Assembly (NCBI GenBank): GCA_002118135.1
Contig: BDIU01000347.1
Coordinates: forward strand, 62,001 to 126,000
DNA: 64,000 bases
Origin: Trebouxia sp. TZW2008
Lineage: Eukaryota; Chlorophyta; Trebouxiophyceae; Trebouxiales; Trebouxiaceae
Direction of reading: 5' to 3'
Shown: piece by piece, positions 1 through 12,700 of the stretch
Layout of the letters: each line of letters starts with the position of its first letter
Position numbering within the stretch: the stretch's first letter is position 1
Notes under the pieces: generated by a model
Seen by the model: only the letters and a program-made list of their open reading frames with translations
Told to the model about the DNA's origin: nothing
The model's database searches: none
Made by a program: the position numbers and the translations under genes

Positions 1-959
1 GCATATTGATGGGCGCTTTCTTGAGTGCTCAAACAATGTGGTCCTTCTGCTTGCCTGCATTGTCTGATGGGGTCTGACCTGGCAGCATATAAAAACGACA
101 TGACAACGTTGCTGAAACCACGGCTGCGTATTGATGGGCACTTGCTTGTGTACAGAAACAGTGTGCTCTGTCTGCCAGCCTGCATTCTGTGATTGGGCTT
201 GGCCTGGCAGCGTTCTTGAGGTTGCATGACAACAGTGCAACTCAAGCTGAGACCATTGATGAGCACCTGTCCACAACAAAATGCAAGCAGCTGATGGGCA
301 CTGGACAGATTCTGGTGCAACTGCATAGCTGCGAGATCTTCCTTGCAATATTTAAATGCATATGGCCTGTGATGACAACAGCAATGAGTATGGAGGTGTA
401 AACTGTTTCGACGGTAGCCGATCAAAGTCCTTCAAAAGCTGCACACAATACTGAATTGCGCATATTGCTGTCTTTAAGATCTTTGTTTATGAGTTAACTG
501 TTACAGCAGCTGTTGCTCCACAATCTGGAAGAGCAGGCACTGACGATATCATACCTCCTGTTTGAGAGAAAAGACAAGCATTGCCTATACTCTTAGGCAT
601 CATCATGGTAGAAGCAGTGTGACAGTCATACTTGTCACAATGCTGTGACTGGTGCAGCACATTGGCTGTATTGCATAAGCAGTGCACAGAACTGTGCCTT
701 CTTGTCCAATTGCATGTGTAAACTAAATGTGTAGCAACCGATTGATTGTCAGTGCAAGCACAAAGCTGCAACAACCAAATATACAATGCACCAGCTCATA
801 TGTCCAGCAGTATACTACAAAACCAAACAGAGTTTGTGTCCTTTGTGAAGGTGTGGATAACACACCATCAAAAGCCGGTAATCAAAACCAGCATGGCCAT
901 CTTGGCCACTTGCCAAAGCAAGCGTTACCAGGATGCAGGACGAGGACGTGTGGCCATAA
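1..959. other. No gene recognised at left edge
   Basis: No exon with good splice borders, family motif or long biased reading frame was found here on either strand. The AT/GC texture resembles the introns and spacers of the rest of the window. It could hold distal exons of a gene that starts outside the window. Confidence 0.5.
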
Positions 960-1575
960 GCATCCCACTGTTGGGCAGTGGTAGGCAAGATTGGGCAGTG
1001 GTGGTCAACAGGGGCAAAGTTGGGCAGACGTAGGCAAGATTGGGCAGTGGTGGTCAACAGGGGCAAAGTTGGGCAGAGGTAGGCAAGGTTGGGCAGTGGT
1101 AGGCAACAGGATAGGCAGGGTTGAGCCATGATAGGCAGATTGTGCAGTGGTAAGCCAGCATTGAGCTATGGTAAGCAGGTCAGGTGGGTAGGAGGTTGCA
1201 AGAGGAGTTGGATTGTAGTGGGCAACTGGGAGGCTCTGTGTAGGGCAAGTGCAGGGCAGAAGCAGGCATAGGTAGGCAGCATTGGGACATGGTAGGCAAA
1301 GCTAGGCAGCAAAAGGGCACTGGTAGGCAGAAGTGGGCAGAAATGAGAAACAATGGGCAGTAGTAGGTAGAAGTGAGCAGGGCTGGGCAGAGGTAGGCAA
1401 GACTGGACAGGAATAGGCAGCAAACGGCAATGGTGAGTAGTGGTCGGCTGTGAAAGGCTATGGTAAGCCAGCAACAGGCTAGTGGTAGGCAAGGGCAGAC
1501 AGGTAGGCACATTTGGACACTGCTGGGCCAGCAGAGAAGTAGGCAATGGTATGCAGTGGTGGGCAACAGTAGGTA
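960..1575. repeat. G-rich minisatellite, units around TTGGGCAGTGGTAGGCA
   Basis: About 600 bases consist of imperfect repeats of a 15-20 base unit containing GGGCAG and GGTAGGCA on the plus strand. A larger block of about 49 bases (around 980-1028) is repeated almost exactly at about 1029-1078. The G/C strand asymmetry is strong, so the complementary strand gives long Pro/Leu-rich open frames. These are by-products of the repeat and not genes. Units become less regular towards 1500. Confidence 0.85.
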
Positions 1576-2252
1576 GCCTACCTGATAACGAGGTACACCA
1601 CCGACGCGGTCTAAGGTGCTAGGCCACTTTCGCCAGACGAAGACTGGATTGAAGGTGTACGGAAGCTGAATCACCGGCGACGTAGCTGAAGTCCAGGCTG
1701 CTCCGAAAGAAGAGACTTGGACAGCTGGCTGCATGCCGTTGCAAACCTTGCCAAGCTGCGCTGAAAGTGTTGAGACCTAGCAACGGTGTGATCCTGCAGA
1801 GAGGAACAATTCAAACCAAGTGACTGTTGCTAAGCAAAGCACATCTTACCAATACTACCTGGCTGTGACAGCTAGTTCTCATGCTGCTGCAACGTGAAGC
1901 TCGCCAACAGACAAGACGTGTCAAGCTGCGACTGACGCAATTTCTGTCAAGAAAACACAGGTAGTGCTAGACCGTTGATCCTGTTTCAAAACACACTGCA
2001 GAGCACAGTCAAGCACAGGGACGCAACATTCAGCAGAGCAAGCTCGCAGAGCTGCAGCAGAATGAAACAAGGCAGCTGTCATCGGAACAGCAGAATGATG
2101 GAAGTCGCTTAGCGAGATGCACAGTGCAAAGTGTCGGGCGAATGTGAGTGCCAGATTGGAAAAGGCGCGCTTTGTCTTGCGTTTTGAATGGAACCCTAGC
2201 CGAAAAGCCCTTCCCAAAGCCCTTGCCGTTGTGAGGCGCCCTGTTCCCGGCG
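1576..2252. other. Intergenic, slightly GC-rich, possible promoter
   Basis: No recognisable exon. The stretch is somewhat richer in CG dinucleotides than its surroundings, as are the E(z)/RPL39 and B3 upstream regions in this window, so it may be promoter sequence for the small putative gene that follows. Confidence 0.3.
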
Positions 2253-2576
2253 TTGCAGGTCACCCGCGTGCAAGAGCCGGTGCAAGAGTTGGCACTTCAT
2301 GTGGAAAGGCACATGCACGTCAAGCTCATGCACACCGCACTTCGTCTGTCAGCTTTGTGGAGTGCAGCTGCTACTTGTTGCTTTGCGTTCGACACGTCTG
2401 GCGCCTGGCTGAACGAGTGCTGCGAGGTGGTTCGAACAGGGCTTGTTGCGGCCTTGCTGTTGGATAAACTTGACCCTACTGCTGACAACAGCATCGATTT
2501 GCAGGGCATCACGTTGTACAAGCACGTGCGATCCAAAAGCAACGTAGCACTAGCATTCTCACGCAACCTGGCCTGA
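2253..2576 (+). CDS. Hypothetical protein exon, about 107 residues
   Basis: An open frame of about 107 codons begins at a good acceptor (TTGCAG before GTCACC, near 2259) and ends at TGA 2574-2576. The predicted peptide is mainly alpha-helical in composition, with hydrophobic stretches rich in Leu, Ala and Cys (LSALWSAAATCCFAF). I do not recognise a family. If real, it is the last exon of a plus-strand gene whose start lies in the CG-richer sequence around 2100-2240. The frame could also be chance, because no homology or conserved motif supports it. Confidence 0.25.
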   Translation: MQVTRVQEPVQELALHVERHMHVKLMHTALRLSALWSAAATCCFAFDTSGAWLNECCEVVRTGLVAALLLDKLDPTADNSIDLQGITLYKHVRSKSNVALAFSRNLA

Positions 2577-3629
2577 GCATCATTGTTGTTGTCTGCTCAA
2601 GGTGCTGTATCCGAACAGTCTGTAGTGTGTGATTCCGCAAGTGTTGTAGGCAGCGTCCGGATAATCATCTCCTGTTTGGCAGCTTGACCTGTGTAGGCAG
2701 TCACCACACACGGCACTTGTGATGTGAGGTGCAGGACAGCATGCTACTCAATATGTTGTCACTACAGCCACAATGGAAAAGCCCAACAACACTTCTATTG
2801 TGCTGTGATAGCGAATTTGACGCAAATTGCACATCAGCCACACTTGACAGCCAAGTGCAAAAGATCCTCCTGCTCTATCTCATTTGTTGACATCAAAGAT
2901 ATGGCAGTTCTGGAGCAATGACAATCAGCACAGCAGAAATTCAGCACAGCAGAAACTCAGTACAGGAGAAACTCAGTACAGGAGAAGAGCAACACAGCGA
3001 AAATTGAGCAGAAACCCAACACAGCAGCAGGGTCTAGGTTATCCCGCTCTTGTCATGAGGATGCTGTCAAGATTCTAGTTTGGCAGCATTTCAAGCCTGA
3101 AGATCATCAGCAAATCTCAATGGCATTCATGCCTCGACTTAACAAAAGGCATTCAAGACTTTACCATCTTGCTTCCACTTGAGATCAATCCATTGAGTCA
3201 CTCGTGCTAAAGCATTCATTTCACAAAAAGTACGCCGCTGGGCACCAACAGTGCACGCACCTTCCTGTAATTACTTTGATCAGCGAAGGGATAAATCTGA
3301 CACAATTCGTGAAAGCTGTAAAAGCATTCGCTATAAACCTTGCCACACTGTGGCTCATGAACGCAAGGGGGTGCACAATACCTGTGCTGTGCTGCGACGC
3401 CTGGTGACCAGTCAACAAAGCTTGGCTGCAGCCAACAAAGGGCACAGCTGCTGCTGCTCTCCACCTTCTTGACTGTCCATACTAGAGCAATGCTTTGCTG
3501 ACGACCAACATAACACCAGAAAACATGGAGCCATTCAAATACATATGATACAGATACCAGGCAAAAACTAGGCAAGTGTAGCATGTGAAGATTAGCAGCT
3601 AAGCTGAATGGACTAGTTTCACGGTTCAC
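2577..3629. other. Spacer with a short CAGCAGAAA-type tandem repeat
   Basis: No gene seen. Bases 2930-3010 hold a short imperfect tandem repeat of about 18 bases built from CAGCACAGCAGAAA / CAGTACAGGAGAAA. The remainder probably contains the 3' untranslated and downstream region of the minus-strand E(z) gene. Confidence 0.45.
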
Positions 3630-3745
3630 TCCAACTGTCACAACTTCATTCAGACTTTGCAAAACTTGTTTGCGTAGTTGGACAGCAGCTCAGTGCCTGA
3701 AGGTATGCCCTCTGCAGAATAGACGGCAATTCCAACTGGATTGCA
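3630..3745 (-). repeat. Decayed copy of the last E(z) exon
   Basis: The minus strand here reads VGIAVYSAEGIPSGTELL then SNYANKF, clearly homologous to the end of E(z) exon 13 (VAIYAAKDIPTGTELL then YNYGNKF) a few dozen bases upstream in transcript order. The invariant-type Tyr and Gly of the SET C-flank are changed to Ser and Ala. It is most simply a tandem single-exon duplication that has lost function, though use as an alternative 3' exon cannot be excluded. Confidence 0.75.
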
Positions 3746-3785
3746 TACTTTTGCAATTCATCCCTTGTCGCATGACCCGCCATAT

Positions 3786-6700
3786 CTACACTTTGCCAAA
3801 CTTGTTTCCATAATTGTACAGCAACTCAGTGCCTGTTGGGATGTCCTTGGCAGCATAGATGGCAACACGATGATCTCCATCCACCATCTTGATCTGGACT
3901 CGGCAGTTTGGCTCATCACTGCAGCAGTGCAATGTAAGTGAGATATCATGATCTAAACATGTCAAGCAAAGCTGATCGATAGTGCAATCTAGCTATTCTC
4001 TGCAGCAGAGCAAAGCAGTGGAAGGCTGAATGTCTTGTGCTGGTGCTGTGACTGCGCAGTGGTCCTGCAGCATGAGCTTGTTCAGTCAGCAGACAAAAGA
4101 CTCAATCATCAAGATTGCAGCAAGCTCAAAAGTGCCAGCCTGCTTGGAGATCATGCACAACAAGCAGGGAAGCTTCAGCAGATGGAAATTGCCTTGTAGA
4201 CTCAGCAGTGATGATGAGCTACTCAGTAATGAAAGAGATCAGAAGTGCTCATCAAAACAGGAACATGAGCACGACAAGATGAAGTGCTGAACAACAGAGA
4301 CTGACCTGTGGTTGGCAAAGCGCATCTTGTTGCCTTTCTGCTTGGCATCAATCACCCAATCAGCATTCAGGTCAAACAAGTATGTGTTGCTGTCCCTGTC
4401 ATAGGCTTTGCCCCTCCTGTCTGCCTCCTTGTGATTGATTAGCTCCCCTGTGTACTCTGCCACAAACTCGTTGCGCTTGATGTCTTCCTGCGAGACATTG
4501 CAACAAGCACTCAAGACCATTTGACGTTCGAATTAAATAAGTAGGTGTTGCTGTCTGTGTCATAGTGAGCCTCAGACTGAGCTTCATATTGTGAGTTGCC
4601 AAAGTCCCAGGACAAATGCTCCCCGGGACAAATGCAAAACTGCTAGTTTCACGTGGAAAATCACCCGCAAAATCATAACAAGCTTGTAAACTACAAATCA
4701 GGAGCATAAATAAGAACAGAAGAAGGACCTGTGCAAAAGCGCCCCAGCCAGCAATGTGGGAAAGACCCATAGCAACACGTTTGTGCTGGCGCAGCCTGAG
4801 CTTCATGTTGTGGCAGTCCACGCTGCCTGCTGGCCTGTCCTTGCACACAGTCCATTGGCATGGCTTGCACAGGTCAGCATCGCACTCCCGGTCTGCAAGC
4901 GCAAGCCAGAATGAGTAGCAGAGTGAGTCAAATGGTTGTCAGGACACTGCAAATGCACAGGTCAGCGCCACAATGCCTGTCCGCAATGCAAGCAAGAGAG
5001 GTTCAAATAAGTCAATGGTTCATCACAAGAAGCACAGGACGAATCCTTCTAGTGGTCAATGCCTGCTGGTAGCTCCTTGTACACAGTCCATCAACATGGC
5101 TTGCCCAGGTCAACATCACACACCCTATCTGCAAGCTAAGCATAACAGAAGAAAACACATCCTTTTGCCCAAAGAGGCCAGAGCGATACGTCGACTCCTA
5201 GCGAATGGTCCGTTGGCATGGCTTGCACAGGTCAGCATCACACTCCCCGTCTGCACTTCAAAGCTGTATATGATCAACACATCTTGGTCATGTGCAACAG
5301 CTTTTCCAGGACAAAATGACTGCAGAGTTGGGACATCAATAAAAGATGGTCAGTGCTCCGGTACATTCAGTTACATAGCCCTGTGAAATGCCCGTAACAC
5401 TCACAGCCATCAAAATTGCCTGCTTTTACTGTCCACGACATCCCAGCAGGGCTGTTACTGCAGCAAGTATCACCCCAAGCTTACCAGCTGCTATACAGGG
5501 GCAGGACCGTGTCCGGCAACCGCCCTTGCAAACACAGCCCTTGAAGCGGCTTTGGCATTCAGGCCCACAGGCACAGAACTTCTCGCAAAAGTGGCCAGCA
5601 TCGGTACATGGGCACCCATCTTTACATGCCCCTTTGCATTGGCATGGCTGATAGGGTATTGCTTCGTCCACTAGCTTGCCTTTGCTCTGCTTCCATCTCT
5701 TCAGTACCACCTGCAAAAACCAAAGATCTGAGCCTGGATGCAGCGGGAATTGAGCTATGACGCTCCGCACCTGCAAAAACCAAAAGCAAGCGTGGATGCA
5801 CTGTGGGTTGAACCATGCTGCCTCAGGGCAGGGGCAGCCCTCTTGCCATAGCTGATAGGAGACTGCCCTTGTGCCCTGTCATATTGCACCTGCCATTGAC
5901 TCAGTTTGTACAGCATGAGTTGCAGACACCAGAATGCAATTCCACATGTAACACTTGGAGCCAAAAGGGGCAAAGCTGCAGCTGACCTCATTGAGCGCTA
6001 AAGCATATCAAGTTGCAACGACAGCCTGCCAGCATACGTGTCAGCCTCTTTGGATTGTCCACAGGTTTCAAGGCGTGCCAGTGTTGAAGGGAAGGAAAGC
6101 TTCCCATTCAAGTCATGCGCCATCATGGCCCAACCAGAAGGTGAAGGCTTCCTACCCTGCAACAATGGTCTGCCCCAGAAAATGTGCATGACTCATAAAG
6201 CCAGTCAGGCATGCTGAGTCACAGGCAGCAAAGTGCAGTGACAACCTCCAGTATGCTTTTCAGTCTCTGTGCGCTGTCTCAGAGTTGTCAGGGCATGCCA
6301 CTGTTGCAAAGCAGGAAAACAGTCCCTTGCAAGTCATGCCACATGACTTCAAGGGGAAGCCTTGCAACAGTGGTATGCGTCAGAAAACTTGGACGATCCA
6401 CAGAGCCAGTCTGGCGTGCTGAGCTTCAAGCACCAAACAGTGACAGTCTCCAGCATGCATGCCAGGTTGTATGCGCTGTGCAAGCATTTCAGGGCATGTC
6501 AGTGTTGCAGGGTACGAAAACTTCCTTGTCGAGTCATGCGCCATTATGGCCTCACTAGAAGGGGAAGATTTCGTGCCAAGCAACACCGGTGCGCCCTGGA
6601 ACTTTTGGACAAACCAGAGAGCCAGTCATGCCTGCTAGGAGGTGGTCATTGCCACAAAGACTTTGCATGATAGCCTCTAGAAGCTGTGCACTGTTTCAGA

Positions 6701-9700
6701 ACTGGTTGGAGACACTTGATTGCACCTGTACGTACCTACTTGGGCCTGCTGAGCTTGCCTAGAATGCGTGTGACATGAATGAAATGAATGAATGCACTGT
6801 TTCAAGGCGTGCCAGTGTTGCAAAGCAGGATCTCAAGCGGCACGACTTGAGAGGCGCTGTCAATTGCCGTGCAACAGCGGCACGTCCTGAAACCCTTGCA
6901 CAAGCCATACAGCCAGCCAGACCTGCTGGTAGGCAGTCCATGCAGTCAAGGCTTTCCATGCAGGCCCCCTCAAGCTGGCAAGTGTATCAAGAGGGTGCCC
7001 TATGCATCTGACTGCCTGCACGTCTTGCTCCAGTGCCTTTGTGATCCATTTTGCACAGTAACACTGTCACAGGCAAGACTTGGACACTTCTTTGAATGCC
7101 TTGCATGTCCATTCAATTTCTGCATGCTGAGATGTGCAAATCTCTACAGCGCAGGCTGTCTCAACAGCGCATGGTGTGCTATGTAGTACAGACCAGGGGA
7201 TGCTTCATGCATCTGATCGCCTGCATGACTTGATCCAGTGCTTTTGTGATCCATTTTGCACAGCAGTACTGTCACAGGAAAGACATGGAGTCTTGCTTCT
7301 GATGCCTTGCCTTGCCATCTCGACTTTTGCCTGCTGAGGTGTGCATGTCTCTACAGTGCAGGCTGTCTAAACGGTGCATGTTTTGCACTGTAGCAGGTAC
7401 TGCGCTGGCCGTTTTGCACAGCAACACCATCACAAGCAAGACTTGGAGACGTGCTTCTAGTGCCTTGCCTATCCATCTTGACTTGTGCCTGTTGAGATGT
7501 GCATGTTTCTACAGTGCAGGCTGTCTAAACACTGCATGGTTTGCATTGTAGCAGGTACTGAGCTGGCCGTTTTGCACAGCAACGCTGTCACAAGCAAGAC
7601 TTGGAGACGTGCTTCTAGTGCCTTGCCTATCCATCTTGACTTGTGCCTGTTGAGATGGGCATGTCCCTACAGTGCAGGCTGTCTGGACACTGCATGGTTT
7701 GCATTGTAGCAGGTACTGAGCTGGCCGTTTTGCACGGCAACGCTGTCACAAGCAAGACTTGGAGACTTGCTTTTAGTGCCTTGCCTTGCCATCTTGACTT
7801 GTGCCTGTTGAAATGTGCATGTGACTGCAGTGCAGGCTGTCTGGACACTGCATGGTTTGCATTGTAGCAGGTACTGAGCTGGCCGTTTTGCACAGCAACA
7901 CCATCACAAGCAAGACTTGGACACTTGCTTCTAGTGCCTTGCCTATCCATCTTGAGTTGTGCCTGTTGAGATGTGCATGTCTCTACAGTGCAGGCTGTCT
8001 CAACACTGCATGGTTTGCATTGTAGCAGGTACTGAGCTGGCCATTTTGCACAGCAACACTGTCAAAAGCAAGACTTGGAGACTTGCTTGTGATGCCTTGC
8101 CTGCCCGTCTCACCTCCTGCATGTTTTATAGCGCAGGCCGTCTAAGCAGTGTAAAGCATGTTATGTAGTAGAGACAGTGATGGACAGATCAGCGTCATCA
8201 GCTGTTTGCACTGGCGGCCTGGCTATGTCCCAATTCAGAACAAACACAAGAGAAAGTCTACAGCGTTAGGAGTGTTTGAGAGGCCTTGGATAGACCGTGG
8301 CATCCCTTCATTGCTCTTCAAGAGCAACATTCCAAGTTACAGCAAACTGTGGCAGAGCTGAAGCAACGGCTGACACCAGAAAGCTGCAGCTGCATGGCTG
8401 AATAGCGTCTACGCTGACAAAGATCACAACATGGATGAGAGAGTCGACATGCGATCTGCCTTACAAGAACAAAGCAGAACAGCAATGTCGCAAACAGCAT
8501 GCACAGCATGCAGCATGCAGTGTGCGCTCCAATCTTGAAATGCTGCTGCATTGTGCTACTGCTGTTTCAGAATGCACACATGCTTGGCTTGACTGCCACT
8601 TTGCATCGTCTTCTTGCAGAAGCTGGCCTTGAGCCATCACTTACTAGCATCACATCATAGTTCCGATCTGACAATTTTTGATCATATAAGAAACTGCTTA
8701 CATGCTTAGCTTGACCTCCAGTCTTCATCTTCTTCTTGCAGAAGCTGGCTTTACGCCAACGGCCCCGGGGCTGTGGGCCGCTTGGCTCCTGTGTGAGTGT
8801 AGCGGCCCCAGCCAAAGCTGCTGGCAAGCCCACCTAAACAGCAGTCAGACAATTTGTCAGTTTTTGCCTGATGTATGACCATGCTGTTTCAGTATCAACA
8901 TAAGCTAACTCGTGTGTGAGCGTAGCAGCCCCTGCCGGCGCTGCTGGCAACTCGACGCGACACACCAGGTTCTTCCGTAAATGTAGTGTACTGTTGACGC
9001 TAGGGTTAGATTTAGGGTTTTGAAAAAAATGGTTTTATTAATTTGCTTTGTAATCTGATATTAGGTCCACCCTTTAGGATTTAGGCGCGCGGATGTAGGG
9101 TTTAGGATTGTGGTAAGGAGTACAGTACATTTAATGAAAGGCCACACCACGCGTCCCCTAAGATCCTCTTCAATCATATTCATGTGCATGACTTTGGCAT
9201 TGGTTAATGTCTTCACTCTTGTGCCTTACCTTTCATCCCCTAAGATGTGAAGTTTACCCCTAGTGCCACCAGGGACTGAACATGCAGCTAGAAGCATGCA
9301 CCAGCAGTGTGAGCTGTGAAGTGGCAGACAACAGCAAGTTCACCTGTTGACCGCAAGCACACCGCAAATCCAGAATCACTGGTCTTGGGACCAGTGCACA
9401 GTGTAGCATACCTTCTGCAAGCGAGCATGCACCTCCAAGCATGTCTTGGTGCCCACCAGGCAAGCCATTCTGCAGCTGTCCCCACTGAACATCTCAGCTG
9501 CCTTGTCAAACACACTCACCTGCATTCATATTGTCTATGAGCATATTAATAGCAACACAATCTTGGGTATGCTTGCAAGCAAATAATGTGTTTTGCATGC
9601 TTGTGTGGTGTCTGGCACAGCAAATGTCTCAGTTGCCAAAACCACCCAGGCGCATCCCATGTCAGAATCAGGCACGTCCATGTCAGCGTGATCATAGGCA

Positions 9701-12700
9701 ATGCTAGCTAGCGAACGCAGTAGTCACATGCCTATATGCTTTTTGATACGGCACACATCACAGCCGCCTTGTCACACACGCTCGCCTGCATCTGATATTG
9801 ACTCAGGGATAGTCACAGCAGCAAATGTGCTTGCAGGCAAATCATGCGTCAAGGTCTACACCAGGCAAAGCTCACAGAACAGCGTAAACAGTGCAAGCTG
9901 TTATAACTTGCGGATCCTGCATGCAAAATGCATGACAGACTGGAAATATCACTGACAGGAATGCCTCTTGTTGCTCAGCGCATCAAGCATCAAGGGTGTT
10001 GCAGCTGCAAACCCAGATCAGGACTCTCGACGGCAGGCAGATTTCATGCAGCTTGCTACGCTGGCACTGAAGAACACGATCGCTGCTTGGCTGTGCATGC
10101 AACCAATTTGACTATCATGAGTGAAACGCAGGGCTCTACACCAATTTGCGGACGCAATGTGGGCAACCCCCTTGGTGTTTTGAGCCTCTGTAGAGCCCTG
10201 TTGAATTGATTGATGGAGCATAACCTCACCTCAAAAGCAGTCCAGCCAGCATCAGGGTGGTCATCTTTGCTATTGAGTGGACCTGCTGATGGAGATCCAG
10301 TTGAGTTGGAGATGGTGTCACTGCTTCTGCTTTGTCTTGGCGCCGACAGCATGGCTCGACTCCTAGCAGCACTCAACACCCTCTCATTGAGCTGACTAGG
10401 AATGCTGCCCATCGCGCTGCCTATTGGGGTGCTGCCTATTGGAGTGCTGCCTACTGGGCTGCCTTCTGTCCTGTTTCTCAATGGGCTGTTGCCTATCAGG
10501 CTGCTACCTATTGGGGTGGTGCCTGATGAGCTGCTGCCTATTGGGATGCTGCCTACCGGGGTGCTGCCCATCGGGGTGCTGTCTACTGGGCTGAAGGGCA
10601 TAGAGCTGCCTATTGCTGGAGAACCCAAAGGGGAGGGGCTGCCCTTTGCTGCTTTTCCTACTGCCGGGGAACCCAAAGGAGAGGGGCTGCCTTTTGTTGC
10701 CTGACCTGAACCACTAGGAGTGCCTTCTACCGAGGGGCTTAATGGGGGTAGCTGCTGCTTTGCTGCTTTGCAAGGGGTGAAATTAGTGCTCTGCCCTTTC
10801 AGGTGAGAATTGTGCTGCCTATTGACAGGGATGGTTTGATTTTTAAGAGGAGCACTGCTTTGCCATTTAAGAGGGACTTGGCTTTGCTGTTTGGAAGGGG
10901 TGTTGCTCTGCCCTTTCTGCCCTTTGGAAACAACACTGCTTTGCCCTTTGATAGGCATTGCGCTCTGCCCATCAACAGGAATGTTCTGCCCTTTGCTACT
11001 TTCTGACAGGCAGAGGACCAGCTCTGACCCAGGGGTAAACTGCTGAGGCGTTGTGTGTGCTGAGCTCTGATGCCGTGTAGAAGCAGGAGAACGGACATGT
11101 TCCTTCCCTTGCTCTTCCTCATCGCTTTCTGAGATGACTATGACAAAGGGGTCGCTGGCAGTTGACCCAGAGAACAGTTGGCCAGGTGAAGTTTTGGGCT
11201 GGAAGGGTTTCAGGGTGGGTCGAGAGGGGGTCTGGTTGGGGTGCATGGGTTTCAAGTTGGGTTGACGTGGGGTCAGGTAGGGTTGCGTGGGTTTGAGGGT
11301 GGGTCGAGGAGGGGTCTGGCGGGGTTGCAGCTGTGCATTGCATGGTGGCTGGTCTTCCTCGCTGTCACTCAGAACGATAGTTTCTAAGTTTTCAGCTGTG
11401 CTCTGTTTCCGCCCCTTGCTGTTCCTTGCAGCTTTGATTGGCAACGCACAGTCCTCATGCTTGACATCAGCCTGACTGGATAAGCGCGTCCTGCTTTGTG
11501 GTGTAGCAATCAGTTTGCCTGTCTCCTGCTTTGCCTCAGCCTGTTGACCCACAGCAGCTGCTGGGGCAGCTTCTGCTGCACCCGGCAGTGACTCACGCTT
11601 GCCCTTAGCCTTTTGACTGATGCTGGCAGCAGCTGCTAGAGCAGCTTCTGCTTTAGCTGGCAATGACCCGGTCTGCAGACTGGTGCCAACATCAGCTGAT
11701 GGTACAGCTTCTGCTGCATCTGGCAATGACTCACGCTTGCGCTTCCTGGAGCTTTGGCACGCTGATACATCGCTGGCAGGTTGTGCAGCAGTGTGATCAT
11801 TTGTGACGGGATTGCTTTCAGCAGCTGCAGAAGAGATCTTTGCAGCAGTTTGACCACGCTCCCTTGATATAGGCTGCTCTGCAAATTGTGCTTCAGGCTG
11901 CAGTGGCAAGGGCTTGACATCTTGCTGATTTTGCATGGCTTGGCTTGGAGCTGTGTCCACTGCCCCTGAATCAACACATTGTTGCTCAAGCATACTAACT
12001 ACCTTGAAGTTTTGGTCAAATTGTGCAGAAGCTTACCATGGTATTGGCCTGCATTGATGTCCTACTGAAAAAGCACAGCATGTAGACAACAAGTGCAGAA
12101 TCACCCGCGACATCATACAAACAATGCATGCTTGTACAGAAGGCACACTGATCAGCAAAACAACCAGTGTACTGATGGCGTGGTGGGTATGCTGGCAGGC
12201 TTCCTTGTCATTCAAGCCTAGCTTACAAGCTGTTTGGGAGATGATGCCCAAAGTCTTTTAGCTTTGTAATGTTGATAATAATCTCTGATGTTAATCACTT
12301 TCTAGCATACATTGCTAGGTGTGTATGACACAAGTCCTATCTCGCCAGGCAGGCCTTAAGTTTTGTGAGAGTACACTAGTTTTGCACAATGGTCTGTGTG
12401 GGCTAGAGGAATCTGTCACTTCCTTTCTAGTGGCTGAGGCCCTGCACGTGGTGGAGAGTAAGGGGCTGCATTGACTGCTGCATGTGGCTCTGATAAAGTA
12501 ATATGTGCATGTTTGAGGAGTCACTGTCACTTACTTCCTGCTTGCTGAGGCCCTGCAGGGGGCAAATGGGGGGCTGGTCAGCCAAAGAATGACCTTGTGC
12601 AGTGTGACCCTTGTAGCATTGACTGCTGCATACGGCTGTTTACTGTACCTTGATACAGTAACATGGCATGTTTGAGGACTTACTTCCTGCTTGCTGAGGC